A stretch of DNA of 64,000 nt from positions 2,297,501 through 2,361,500 of the forward strand of contig CAUEEP010000740.1 of the NCBI GenBank assembly GCA_958450365.1, read 5' to 3'. Each line of letters opens with the position of its first letter. Positions within the stretch are counted from its first letter, which is position 1. Below, one piece after another: positions 40,601 through 51,206 of this stretch. The DNA comes from Mesorhabditis belari. Lineage: Eukaryota; Nematoda; Chromadorea; Rhabditida; Rhabditidae. The notes beneath the pieces were generated by a model. That model had not been told where the DNA came from. It worked only from the letters and a program-made list of their open reading frames with translations, and made no database searches. Made by a program: the position numbers and the translations under genes.

Positions 40601-42086
40601 CCATGGTGTCGATCTCGAGAAAAGGAGAATTTCTTCATTTGGTTGGCTGCAATTCTCGGTTCGCAGCTTTTTATTTTTTTACTATATTCTGTACAAAATG
40701 ATGATTTTGTGCGTGCCTTTAACTGAATACCGTAAATATTCTAATAGAACGGCCTCCTCAAAGAGCGTCGCCTAGTCTAAGTTTACTCTCAAACAAACGC
40801 TCATATCTCAGCACCAGTACGTTTATTTCTGCGCGCTTAGGTATCAAATTAAAGTAGAGAGAATGGGTGATTTTTTGAGATATAATACATATTTTTAGCA
40901 TTAACCAGCGCTTAGAAAAAATGATTGAAAAATGACAAAAAAAAGTCGATTTTTCATAATTTTTCAATCATTTTCTTCTAAGCGCTGGTTAATGTAATGT
41001 CTTTTAGAATTTAGTATATATTTATTCCATATTTAGGCACTGTCGCCATCATCATTGTCCTCATTTTGATCTATCTTTGCTGCTGGTGCATGAAACAGAA
41101 GAAACGCGAAGAAAAGGAAAGAGAAGCGGCCGCAAATGGAATCACCCCGTCGAGGACGCCAAGTTTAAAGAAACATCCATACGTGAGTCAAAAAAAAAAA
41201 TTTCTTTTTGACCCATCAGTCTCTACGAATTTCAAGCTAACTTTTATCTTTCTTTGCAATTGCAAAAAAAAGATTTTACACTCATTTCCTATGAAGTACA
41301 AAAGCTTATTAATAAATGAGATTCAGTCGATGGAAGCGGAACCACTTCATCCAAAGATTCGACCGATTGATATCAGCGACGAGTTGAGAGCGCCACTGAC
41401 ACCACATGGAGGCACACCGACCAAAGTGCCGCCAAGGTAAGAAAAGGATATTGGAGAAGGGAAAGAAGCTCTTCAGAACGCAATCAAATCAATCAAATCA
41501 CTCAAATCCCTCGACCGTTTCCACTCCTGAGTCCGCGAGAAATGGGCACGCCTTGAAAGGCTTTAAAACGAGTGTATGATATAGAAAAGACGGAACGGAG
41601 TACTGTAAAGCGTTGATATCATTTCTCACTACAGTATCCCTCTATAAAGAATATTCAGTCTTGCTCAATCGTTTTAAAATTGACCAACTAACAAACTTGG
41701 AAGCCTTGAAACTGTAGTACTGTAATGAGTAATTATACTGGGGTTTCACAGTACTTTTGTGGCAAAGCATGCCCGTACTTTGTACTCACCTAAGCGCGCA
41801 CTCTCTGACACACTTAAGCAATACTTTTTTTTTCAGGAGAGTGAGTTAGAGAGAGCGTTTTACCGAGCACAAAGTGCAAGCCAGTTTTGTCATGCTTGGC
41901 ATTAGATTAGAGTAGAAATCGTTGCTAAAAAATGGCTCTGAAGCTTTAAGTGTAAATATTTTTCAAACAAGAGTCCAAATTTTTAGGTTTGATTCGTACC
42001 AATCTCCACCCAATGCCTCAACACCGGAATCGCTTCGAAACGGGAATTCGAAGGGAGCCGTTCATGGGTTCAACACTAGTGTCTAA
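31697..42086 (+). CDS. NIDO-AMOP-VWD-sushi type I membrane protein (SUSD2/MUC4-like)
   Basis: About 44 exons encode roughly 1,500 residues, and all junctions I tested stay in frame. A signal peptide (FGLLGFVVWIAQAQ) is followed by a NIDO domain (FFPFYGGLYNYTS, GNGYISFATV; later QLIWLTDSNARLSYVIFNYD). Next comes a long region with cysteine-poor strands, then an AMOP domain (36560-37130: NASCPCVERQAMADLGRFMP and THYGQVCCYD). A VWD-like region follows (FNTIDNDKFIFNEPGVYTLL, 37740-38520), then a sushi domain (NSCGPINIEYPEYL... through KKQCVDPETKGITW). One transmembrane helix (WLAAILGTVAIIIVLILIY, 40640-41085) precedes a basic cytoplasmic tail ending TSV, a class I PDZ-ligand pattern. This domain order is that of vertebrate SUSD2/MUC4 and a conserved C. 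elegans relative (K03H1.5, from memory). It is probably a cell-surface or apical extracellular-matrix protein. Three tRNA-derived repeats and a foldback sit in its introns. Confidence 0.85.
34949..35014 (-). repeat. tRNA-like element in intron (Leu/Ser-type)
   Basis: On the minus strand, ATGACCGACTAGCTAAGAGC resembles a tRNA D-arm, and GATCAAGGGTTCAATCCCGC supplies a good B box and T arm. It resembles the copy at 592-668 more than the other repeats, so it marks a second tRNA-derived subfamily. It lies inside an intron of the SUSD2-like gene, antisense to it. Confidence 0.55.
35936..36004 (+). repeat. tRNA-derived SINE-like element in intron
   Basis: GGTACCGGATAGCTCAGTGG starts an A box; the anticodon-type arm is TTGC-CCGGAAA-GCAA, with C at position 33. 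The T-arm half is degraded (CTCAATCTCC instead of GGTTCAATCCC), but CCGGA at the 5' side can still pair with TCCGG at the 3' end. A strongly pyrimidine-rich leader (35900-35934) precedes it. It lies sense to the SUSD2-like gene, within the intron before the AMOP-proximal exon. Confidence 0.6.
37445..37506. repeat. short tandem repeat, ACATAGTACACTAATC-type
   Basis: About four copies of a 12-16 base unit built on CATAGTACACTA stand in tandem within an intron of the SUSD2-like gene, just upstream of the tRNA-derived element at 37561. Confidence 0.8.
37561..37636 (-). repeat. tRNA-derived SINE-like element in intron
   Basis: On the minus strand: TCGGATACTCCAGTGGTTAG (A box), an anticodon-type loop CCAGAAA, and GGGAGGGTTCAATCCCCTCT (intact B box and T arm). 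It is very similar to the copy at 35936, in the opposite orientation, and again preceded in tRNA sense by a pyrimidine-rich leader (about 37640-37680). C at position 33 argues against a functional tRNA. Confidence 0.6.
40364..40402. repeat. tandem repeat of GGTATTTCTGATAC, about 2.7 copies
   Basis: A 14-base unit is repeated almost perfectly within an intron of the SUSD2-like gene, after the sushi-domain exon. No function is suggested. Confidence 0.8.
40899..40994. repeat. foldback palindrome, about 96 bp, in intron
   Basis: CATTAACCAGCGCTTAGAAA and its reverse complement at the other end frame arms of about 40 bp, with only a short centre. It could form a long hairpin in the pre-mRNA of the SUSD2-like gene. 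Size and structure fit a small foldback MITE, though no target duplication is evident. Confidence 0.7.
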
Positions 42087-43556
42087 TCTCTAAAATATCA
42101 GGATCAACCCGTTTTTACATTTCAACTCAGACACTTTCATTTATCCAGGTGATACGATAAGAGAAAATGTTTCTCATTTATTTTTCTTCGTTCTCTACAG
42201 CTATAGTTTTCGATAAATAACCGTAACTATTCTACTAGGAGGGTGCCCTATTACCAGATTTGTTAGATTAGATCTATGAACCAGAGTCTAATCCTCAGAA
42301 ACAGACTGTTTGCATGATTTCTGGTACACGATTTGGTACCAGACACAGTGATATTGTGTTTTCAATGCAAATATCTCTGGTATTGCCTCCCAGGGTTGGT
42401 CTAAGGGTAATCTTCGGGCCAGCCAAGCCAGAACCTTGGTAGAGCCTAAAACAAGCCAAAAATCTGGCACTTATTAATATCAGAGTTTTGAACTGGTATT
42501 GCTAACCTTTATTGAGAGGTATTCTTTAAAAGAAAGATCATCTAAGTTCTAGTTAAAAATAGAAACAATCCTCTAGAATAGTTACGGTATATCAAAAGTT
42601 AAACGAACCCTAATCAGCAGGTCTTATCCCAGTAATTTCTCTCCATTCAAGAATTCTCAGTTTCCACTATAATTCCTATTCAATTTCCACTCAGCTTTAT
42701 TCCCCCCCGAGAGACTCAATGATGAATTTTTCTTTATTTTTGCAACAATAAAACCCCAAACCCTATTGCTGCCATTTTTCTCTCGACTCATTGATGTTTA
42801 TTTCTGAAAGGATTCTCAATTTTTCACTTATCATTTTGTGCAAAACTATGCCTAGAAACACCCAATATCAAAAATAGCCATAAATTTATGGGGATTTATC
42901 CATTTTAGTGGGGGTTGCTTTGTGATATTTCATTTTGATGGTCATCACCCCTTTTTGTTCTGCTTCGTTGCTTTGTACAGTTTTTGATATTGTTTTTATT
43001 TTTATTTTTAATAAAAGATATCATTTATGAACAATTACCAAAAAAAAATAGAACCTGGACAATTCCCCCCGTCATCGCTATCATTTTCTCCTTTTAAAAT
43101 CTCTTCTTCAATCTCCTTTTCCTATCACCAATTCTCCAAAGCTGCTGAATGTTTAAACTTTTGGCTTTTGAAGATTTTAAATATCTCATTTCAATCTTTG
43201 TATTCAAATATTAGCTTACCCAAGTGTGCACAACAAAAAGCGATTCCACACTTGATTCTGGTTTTTGTTCTGATTCTGGATTGAATTTGGGAATTTCTTG
43301 CTCTGGATAGCGAAAAAAGTCGACTTTTTGAGAATGACGAACAAAAAATGGAAACTGCGGAAAAATCCTTAAGCAAATGAGAATCAAAGGTGAGAAACAC
43401 CAATAGAAAGAGTTACAGTATGCTTTTAAAGAAAATTTGCATTCGAAATTGGCATAAATTTACACATATATTTTAAATTTATATATTTACATATATAAAT
43501 TTACATACATGTTCACAAGTTGATTAGCTGATTCTAGAAATCGGTTTTATTTTTCA
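42087..43556. other. intergenic, 3' flank of SUSD2-like gene
   Basis: AT-rich and non-coding; contains AATAAA-type sequences (for example near 42749 and 43010) that could end the upstream transcript, and an alternating TTTACATATAT stretch at about 43460-43510. No gene is supported. Confidence 0.6.
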
Positions 43557-46500
43557 ATGCCACTAAAAGCGGGGCGGTCGATCGATGATGGGAAGAAAGT
43601 GATCAAGGAAAACGATGTGGAGAACTCATCCAATGATCCCAAGAATTGCTCTCTTTGCAAAAAGGTTTCAATTATTTACCTTAATTCAAGTCAAATCCAT
43701 TTAGTCTTGTACACAAAAAGTCGTTTTGAGGGATTGTTTTCATCTCGTTTGCATTCCCGATCTGCTACAGCACTATCAAGTAAGTCTTAAGTCTTGTAGA
43801 TTTCCGATGTTTAGTAAATTAGTTGAATAATTGATGCACTAGATACCGAAAGTTTACGGTAACTGTGAGGCTTGGCTACTGTATACTTTGTTGTTTGTCG
43901 TAAACTCTCGGAATCTGACGGACCGACTGCTTCCAGCAGACTAGAGACCAAAAGTTTACCAAATGTTAAATAAAGTTCAAGTTATCGGTCAGTTGAGACG
44001 CGCCCCACCATTGGCCATTGGCAATCCAACATTGAGCTAAAATTTCTTGGTGTTGGGCTGTTTAATTTAAATATCCTTTGGTATCATTAGATGCGCCAAG
44101 TCTTTCTCTGTCGATTGGTCCAAAAACTATTTAAATTGAACAGCCCAACACTAAGAAATTTGAGCTCAAAGTTGGATTGCTAATGGTAGAAGGGGCGGGG
44201 CGCGTATTAAATTTCCCACAATCAAAAGTTCATCTTTAGCAAGGGATCACCGCGAAAAAGTTGTTGCTCGAGTGTCCGGTGAGTGATTGTAAAAAGGAAA
44301 TCCACGAGAACGATGTCGAGATCGTGCTTGATCCGTTTGAGGTAAATTATGGATTTGGAAAGTTGATAATATTTCTTTTTAGAGATCACTCGATTCGTTG
44401 ATGTCATTGAGTGATCGAATCGATCTTCTCCATCAACATCAACAACAGCAAATCATTGAAGCGTTCGGTGGAGTCGAAATGACAAAAGCTTGCCCGATTT
44501 GCTTGGTAGGTGACTTTCAAAGTAATTTCTTAGACCCATACAGTGATCTCTCACCAGTTTGAAGTATCATGAAAACTTTTGAAAATCACATATTTTTCTT
44601 TCAGAACGTTTACGGTGAACGAGTTGGTTGTCATCTGGTGGAATGTGCGAATAAGCGCTGTCAAACGAGATTTTGCTGGGATTGTGGAGAGATCACCGAC
44701 TCGCTTCAGCATTTCATTTGTGAGTTTAAAAGTTTAGCTTTGAAAATTTACGTAAACTTTTAATACCTGGTGCACCGAATTCTGCAAGACTTCAAGATTT
44801 CATTGCACCAGACACTGAACGTTTACAGATAACTGCCAGAGTTTGTCTGAAAGTTAGTTAAATTTCTCTAGTATTCCTTGAAGTTCTGTAAGATTTCAAT
44901 GGAAAGAGATACAGTACTTTGCGGATAAGGGGGGGTTTAGAGGATACGGTAGAGAGTGACGTAGTCTTTTTTGTATTTATTGTACTAAGTTAGCCCATAA
45001 GTCTTTAGACACTTTTTTCTACTAGTGTTTATAAATGACCAATTCAACCTACGGTTTGCTCCAAATAGAAAACGTTTAGCACTAACTTTTCTATCATTTC
45101 GAGCCGATTTGGGTCTGTTTCTAAGTAAATTCGAGTGCAAAAACTCGTTTTTCGTAAAATTCTATAAAGAGAAAAGAAAGCTCTATAAAGAAATCGGCTG
45201 AATAGATTATCCTGAAAATTCAGCTATATATCATTGAACTTTTTGCGCTCTATCTTTTATCTATTGACAGCAACATGGGTTTCTGTGGATCAGAGTGCCT
45301 GAATTGACTACCCGACTTCGCGCCCCCATAAAAAAACCATAGACAAAACATTCTCATAAGATTCGAACGTCATTTTGTAGAAAAATAATGGGCCTTTCTG
45401 ATGGAGTCAATTGTAGATCAACTGGTGAATTTGCCATTTATAAACGCTAGTAGAAAAAGTGTCTGAAGACTTATGGGCTAACCTAATAGTTGGGTAAGAT
45501 CCACTTTAGTTAGAAAATGGAAAGTTCCATTTTGTGTCCTATAAGGGTACGATACTTTATGACATAAGATAGCCTAGGTTATCCGTGTCACAAAGCAAGA
45601 TTTCAATGGGGAAAAAATAGTGGACTGTTAAGCGCCTAACGTACTCTACTTATTTCGTAAATGCTAAGGGTACAGGTAAAGATTTTGATTCATGTTCTAG
45701 ATGGGAAATGTCGCCTGGGTGCCGATGATCTCGATCGTCGTTATCTCTTATATCGCTGGTTGAATGGTGGATCTCGGCTCGGGACTTTCTTCTTCACACC
45801 ACTTCTCCCACTAATTCTCGTGGTCAATCATTACATTAATTAGAGCTCAAGCACAAATGAAGTAGTAGCTATAGGCTAATCCAATTTGTGAATAATTCCA
45901 GTAATGCTTTGCAAGATTACAGTAGCTTTCCCAGTTCTCAAATCTTTCATTTAGTTCGTGATGCCAATTTGGATTGCCATTTATTTCCCATTGGTCATCT
46001 ATCAGAGACAAGTTGGTTGATATTTGATGGTCAACTTTCAATTTGAATTTTAGATCCAGAAAGCCCGGTTCGCTGAATACGACAAGCTAACAAAAGCGGA
46101 GACGCAGTTCGCACGGTTTAAGGTAATCTGAAACTTTCGGGAAAAGTTAAAAGTCCTTCTTTAGGCAATCTGTCTGTGCATTGTCGGTGTGCCATTCGGT
46201 ATCATTTTGGGATTTCTCTCGTTATTCTCATCGCCATTCCTTTTCATTGCTTACACTTTTCTCGCAATGATCGTGCTCGTCGTCGGAAAGGTGATTTTTT
46301 CAATTCAAATTTATTCTACTAATTGGTGCTTTCTAAAAAGTAGATAACTTGAAAAGCTATCGTAATTTTTCCTTTGGTTTCTATCCGATCTACTCTATAA
46401 ACATATTCGATTGAAAATCATGAACTGAAGAAGATGAAAATTAAGTAGAAAGTATAGAATCTGAAGAAAGGATACTGAAGAAATGATATAGTTTTTTTCC

Positions 46501-46999
46501 AAATTACCCTGTTTTTTTACGACTGAATATCTTTCTTTACGACTGAATATCTTCCAAATTTGTTTAACTTCATTTTTACATCGATTTTTCTTTAGGTCAA
46601 TCGTGCTCTGAAAATCCTCGGTTGTTTGTTGAGATGTCTTGGACTTGGCGATTTGCATGCAATGATTGGTATGAAGTTTTTCGAGATTACGGTAAAAATT
46701 CGCACCTTTTAGAGCAAACGATTATCGGCGAAGGGGAATTGAAAAGGAGAAAGGCTCGGCGAAAAGAAATCGAGCGGAAACAAAGTGAGACGGCGAGAAA
46801 ATGACTTATAAATCTACATAGCTAGATACGCAAATTGATACTTGAATGCAAATTTTTGTATTCAGAGCATCCCGACGTCGCTCCATCGACCGCCACAAGA
46901 TCGAAGAGAAACAAGGCGAACGAATCGCCGATCGAGAAGAAACCGACGAAGCTCGCCGATCGAAAACATCAACTATTTACCCCGGATAAAGCTATTTAA
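43557..46999 (+). CDS. RBR-type E3 ubiquitin ligase with membrane helices (RNF19/RNF217-like)
   Basis: Predicted to transfer ubiquitin through a RING-between-RING mechanism at a cell membrane. Exon 1 (43557-43665) is N-terminal and ends in CSLCKK. A 40-nt intron leads to KVVLRDCFHLVCIPDLLQHY, completing the first zinc site of RING1; ECPVSDCKKEI (44244-44343) supplies the last pair. After about 45 residues without cysteines comes CPICLNVYGERVGCHLVEC then RCQTRFCWDCGEI (44500-44720), a RING2-like module with the Gly-Cys-His catalytic position. Next are hydrophobic segments (LGTFFFTPLLPLILV; AICLCIVGVPFGIILGFLSL; FIAYTFLAMIVLVVGK) and a basic C-terminus ending at 46999, with a polyadenylation signal near 47059. 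A separate IBR module was not found between the RINGs. Two MITE-like elements lie in introns. Confidence 0.75.
43998..44205. mobile_element. foldback MITE, about 208 bp, in intron of RBR gene
   Basis: The ends read ACGCGCCCC and GGGGCGCGT; arms of about 75 bp (43998-44072, 44128-44205) are largely complementary and share GTTGGGCTGTT...AATTTAAATA. The centre is about 55 bp and non-coding. It sits between the RING1 exons. Confidence 0.7.
44991..45480. mobile_element. mariner-type MITE, about 490 bp, in intron
   Basis: Terminal inverted repeats of about 46 bp: the left starts TAGCCCATAAGTCTTTAGAC and the right ends GTCTGAAGACTTATGGGCTA. A TA at each outer edge fits the TA target site of Tc1/mariner elements, and the CCATAAGTC core resembles mariner termini. 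The interior has no transposase frame, so it is non-autonomous. Confidence 0.7.
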
Positions 47000-47348
47000 G
47001 ATTTTTAACCTTAAACTTTTTCAATTCTTAATGATTCACGAGTTATGATCTCTTGAAGAAATAAAGCTTTCGGTTGATCAAATAGAGAGTCTAAACGTAG
47101 AGATTCAGCATCATTTGAGAGTTTATGTATACAGAAAAACCCTGTGTTTCTCGAGCACATGATTTCCCGGAGAAAAATCGAAAAGCTAAAGAATTTGGCA
47201 TCAAAAATAAGTGATAAAGATGCAATTTGGCCCTCTTTTGAGAGAAGCCGATTTCTGTTGACAACTAGCTTGTCTTGATTTCTTGATGATCTCTGTAAAC
47301 ATATAAAAAGTAGTCGGTAATATATTTACACGGGAAATCACAATGAGG

Positions 47349-48830
47349 TTAGAAACAGAAAATTCGAGCGACGAAAATCGAGATGTGAAATATTTTATGG
47401 CAATCTAAAACGATTACCTTTGTAATACTTGATTCGCCAGGTTTTCCAATTCTCCGCATTGTTTCTCGTTGTACTCGGGAATCGAGAAGAATGAGATCTC
47501 TTCTTTTCTCTTTGTTGCCTAAAATTAAGCTTATTATGATAGGATAGGGTTCAACGGTCAAAAACCTTAGTTACATTTCGATAGAAACTCCACCTTAACA
47601 ATTGGAGTGATGAATTCGTCGACAAAGTTGCGCCAAATCAACGATGGCCAATTTGTGTGAATAAAGTTGATGACGAGTCCTTTGATGTGTGAACCATCCT
47701 GATCTTGATCGGCTATGACCATTAGTTTTCCATAGCGTTCTCAGCAACCTAAGACAAGTTCCATCATCTTTTTAGAAGTTATCAGTTGAACATCTTGCCA
47801 AATATGCTAAAAAAAACTGCCTATTTGTTATTGCCTTCGCGTACATTCAACCCTTTTCCTCGCAACGGGAGCACTCCGAACCGATCGCGACTGATCACTT
47901 CAAGTCCGGCAACAGCCAAAGTCTGTAACCGTAAGATGAATAAAAATGTTAAAAGACGTCAGAAAATCAATGAATCTAAAACTCACTTTTGCTGAATCTC
48001 CCCAGGTGAGGATCAACGTGCAGTACACGGAATTTTTTGTTTCCGCGTCGTTGGCATCTTCCAATTTTGGTAATCCTTTCAGCTTGTTCGTCTTCTTCGA
48101 TGAGCACTTCTAGTCCAAGTTCTCCATCTGTTTAAAGCGTACCCACGAGAGTACCGCGTCCACAATTCCGCAATTCATAGCCTAAAATAAAAAGTAAACT
48201 ATACGAATCTTTAGCCATCCTTTTCACCTGTTTCACAAACTTCTCGTTGAGATCACATTTGCTGCCGAAGCTCTTAGACTGCAATGTCATCGTTTACTTT
48301 GTTTGAAAGTCAAACGTCGGATTCTCGATCAGCGCCTAAATTTTTTGTTAAATTCAAGTAAGCATTTTGATTAACAATTGAATTCAACTTTAGCCACCAA
48401 CATTCACGAAGATCCAAATGTGATTTTTGACTTGGAAAGGCTTTACAGTCACCGAACTCTTGCCAGCCTTCTTTCTGATCGTCTCAATCAACTTTGCGAC
48501 AATTTGATCGGCAACATAATCCACATGACGATCACCCTAAAGACTCAACGTTTCCCCAAAATCGTAAAATCCAAACCTTTGTCGTAGCAATCGAGTTGGT
48601 AAATGAGACTTGTTGAAAGCCTCTCTCGCTGACACACAGGTCAACCTAAAGACCAAATTGATTAGCAAAATCCGAAAAATTTTCACCTCCCAGCGATCGT
48701 TCACTTGCTCATAGCAGACTTTGATTGTTCCGCCCGTGTGTTATCCGTTGATCGGTGATATCCGTTGTATACTGCTCGATGTATTGTTTGAAGCCACTAG
48801 CTAGAAGTTCATTTTAAGTTACATTTCAAA
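47349..48830 (-). pseudogene. top-2: DNA topoisomerase II, partial and degenerate (ATPase to TOPRIM)
   Basis: Reading minus from 48830 down, the family order is kept: FKQYIEQYTTDITD, YEQVNDRWE, VDLCVSERGFQQVSFTNSIA, DRHVDYVADQIVAKLIETIR, ALIENPTFD, MTLQSKSFGSKCDLNEKFVK, NCGIVDAVLSWVRFKQ, KLKGLPKLEDANDAETKN, TLILTWGDSA, QTLAVAGLEVISRDRFGVLP, GKLMVIADQDQDGSHIKGLV and NWPSLIWRNFVDEFITPIVK. These are the GHKL transducer and TOPRIM regions. Damage: TAA in place of the Glu before MTLQ, the TOPRIM Glu in LTEGDSA replaced by Trp, a stop after REGNNK, and frame breaks near IPEY. The GHKL start and the catalytic-tyrosine region are absent. An exon-intron structure persists, so it is not a processed copy. 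Confidence 0.75.
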
Positions 48831-48845
48831 CCACATTCCTAAATA

Positions 48846-49212
48846 TCCAAAGATTTATTTTTAGTTAAGCGATACAAACCTTCGCGTATTCGGCCAACAC
48901 TTGTCTAAGTTCTGGTCAATGCCGCTTACTTCTTCCGCTCAACTCCTTAAAAGTCATAACACGCAATTCGAATAGTCTCTATGTGAAGTTTTGAAAAAAA
49001 TTCATAGCCCATTGCTGCTTTTCCGACGGTCTAGATAACAAATAAACTTTTATTCAACAAGAATGAATTTGGTAAACAAACAAGAAACAGAACAAACAGA
49101 AAGCACGTCAATGTATCACAAGCCAACTTTTGAGATCGTCTTTTTGAATGATGATGAATGATGTGACTGCAACCATGACCGTGCCGAAACTAAAATTTTG
49201 AAAAAATAAGAG
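48846..49212. repeat. segmental duplicate alpha, copy 1 (partner 54446-54808)
   Basis: About 365 bp matching 54446-54808 in the same orientation with a few percent differences, including shared AACACTTGTCTAAGTT and the run ending CTAAAATTTTGAAAAAATAA. It lies next to the topoisomerase II fragment here and next to the BUB1-like fragment in copy 2. The sequence contains no clear ORF. Confidence 0.85.
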
Positions 49213-49235
49213 CAACCACTCCTGAACTCTCGGCA

Positions 49236-49625
49236 TTGATTTTTCACGAAGATCCATCTATTCACATCGATCTACATCAGAAGCCGCGCCTAAAAATTAA
49301 ACCAGCAGAAGTCGATACAAACACTCTAAGCGTGAACCCAAAAACAAAGAACGATCGGAGCATTGTACTCGACAAAGAAAAGGTTCAACAAATGGACCAG
49401 CTCAAATTCAAACTCGCTACAGGCTCATCAAAGCTGAAATCGCGCATCGCATGTGGGGCATCAAACAAAGAGGAAAAAACAAAGAAATCGAAAGAAGTCA
49501 AGGATCCGAAGAAACCCGAAAAGCGAAAGAAAGAGAAATGTCCATGGGAGGACTACCATCATGGACGAGATCGGGAGGAGCGACGATCAAGCAGTGATCA
49601 CGCAGGGTCATCTACACGCAAATAA
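49236..49625 (+). CDS. Lys-rich hypothetical ORF, possibly a 3' exon
   Basis: An open frame of about 129 codons; the upstream sequence is also open, so the ATG at 49236 may not be the true start. The middle and end are highly charged (EEKTKKSKEVKDPKKPEKRK...) and the C-terminus is Arg/Ser/His-rich. AATAAA-like signals are weak just downstream. No domain is recognised. It begins right after duplicate alpha, so it could be the end of a larger, rearranged gene. Confidence 0.35.
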   Translation: MIFHEDPSIHIDLHQKPRLKIKPAEVDTNTLSVNPKTKNDRSIVLDKEKVQQMDQLKFKLATGSSKLKSRIACGASNKEEKTKKSKEVKDPKKPEKRKKEKCPWEDYHHGRDREERRSSSDHAGSSTRK

Positions 49626-49739
49626 GCCATCAAACAAAACTTTATATTGTTTTTCTATTATTTTTTTTCTATTATTGTTCTTGTGTTTTTATGAGATAAA
49701 TTTGATTTATTTAGGTTTACATGATCAATTTTGTATTTC

Positions 49740-50150
49740 TCTTTGAAATGAGGACGAAATCTATTTCCCAATTGGAAGCCGAGTGGAGAATCCGGAACTT
49801 TTCGACAAACCTGGGTCAAGAATATGACAAAGGACAAGGATGCAGAGATTGTGAAGACGAAAGGAGACGACTATACGAATGTGTAGTGGGATTTGTTGCT
49901 TTACCATCTAAATTTCTTTTAGGTCACTTTCAAGCCGGAGTTGGCTAAATTCAAGATGCCGGAGCTGGATGATGATATCATCGGATTGATTTCACGACGT
50001 GCTTTTGATGTAGCTGGCGCATCTTGTGGCATAAAAGTGTTACCGGTGTGTTTTCCTTGTTGGAATGTAATTTAAAATGAAGTTCTAGGTTAGTGGTTTC
50101 AAACAATACATCGAGCAGTATACCAAGGATATCACCGATAACACTCGAAG
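49740..50150 (+). pseudogene. top-2: DNA topoisomerase II fragment, plus strand
   Basis: Three short exons of the ATPase domain: FRQTWVKNMTKDKDAEIVKT followed by GDDYTN (to about 49879), VTFKPELAKFKMPELDDDII...RAFDVAGASCGIKVLP (49924-50046), and VSGFKQYIEQYTKDITDN (50090-50146). The last block is also present at the start of the minus-strand fragment (48740-48800), so the two pieces meet or overlap at FKQYIEQYTxDITD but lie in opposite orientations. Sequence after 50149 is unrelated (duplicate beta). Neither piece can make a full enzyme. Confidence 0.7.
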
Positions 50151-51206
50151 TGGGCGGGGCTTCATCAGTTAAGTGGGGCTACTATTAGAAGAAATACGGT
50201 ATCTTTACACGATAAATTTCGTGTTTTTTCTTTCAATTAAGATATTTTTTGGTGGGTGGGTGATAAGGGGGGGGGGGGGGAATTTAATTTGGGGCTTTTT
50301 GTTTTTTTTTGAAGGTGAGATGGAATTGGTTTTCGGGCTCTTTGAACTTCAGCCACTATAAACTTTCAAACAAGAAATGAACTTTGAATTATTTATTGAA
50401 TCAAGAACGCAAAAGAAATAAAAAAATCCAATCCTTAGCATCCAGGTTTAAAATTGGCAATGGCCATGTTGTAGCGGTTTTTTTCCCCGCCCCCTGGGTG
50501 GGGCGGGAAAAATTCAACCTAAAGAGAAAGTAGTTGACTGGATAGACACAAAAGTAACTTACTTGAAAGCTTCTCGATAACGTTGTCTCAAGAAGAAATG
50601 GCTTCGCACGATGGAATGCTGAGCATTTGAGACATGACACCACGAATGTACGGAGCTTTTGGACGGCGCCTGAAATAAAACACTGTAAATATTAAAATAT
50701 TAAATCATTAGTAGTACCTAGGAAGTGGTTTCTCAAACATGAAACCATTCGAATCCTCGACGACCTTTCCGTACGTCTTGAAGATTCCTACATGGAGAGA
50801 TGCAGCGAAAGAGAAGTGATCCGTCTGATAAGTCCAAGGACGATCATTCTAAAGTATCCAAAATTTGAAAAAACAAAACTTCACACTTACCAGCATTTCA
50901 GGACAATCGAAGCATTGTGTTCCGGCGCGACCACTGAAGGAAGTTCCACCTGGCAGAGAAGAGAGATCAATTGCTCGACCCCAATCGATGAGACGTATGA
51001 TGGGCCTTGCAGAAAGCAACACGTCGGCGCGTAGAGACAATCCTTCGGGCAATCTGAAACAACAAAGTAACTGTTTAATTTAACCACGACTCACTTTCCA
51101 ATGAACATCACATTGTCTGGCTTTACATCTCCATGGATAATTCCGGCGGCGTGAACTTCTTCCAAAATTCGTGCGAGTTGAAGAGATCGAGTACAACACT
51201 GTAGGA
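50149..51206. repeat. segmental duplicate beta, copy 1 (partner 52840-53895)
   Basis: 50149-50225 matches 52840-52916, and 50348-51206 matches 53039-53895, with very few differences, in the same orientation. Between the matching blocks the copies differ: copy 1 has a run of 14 G (50267-50280). Within the block, 50478-50512 is replaced by a G/C palindrome relative to copy 2. Confidence 0.9.
50401..51206 (-). pseudogene. bub-1: BUB1-like kinase C-lobe, truncated copy 1
   Basis: Exons of a BUB1-family kinase C-lobe: the catalytic loop (AGIIHGDVKPDNVMF), IIRLIDWGRAIDL (DFG replaced by DWG), TQCFDCPEML, WTYQTDHFSFAASLHVGIFK and GVMSQMLSIPSCEAISSQ. The N-lobe is missing: 5' of the catalytic loop, the sequence changes at 51206 to a short repeat (ACACTGTAGG three times) and then to an unrelated ORF. 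The last exon is scrambled by a G/C palindrome, so the C-terminus differs from copy 2. Not expected to give an active kinase. Confidence 0.65.
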
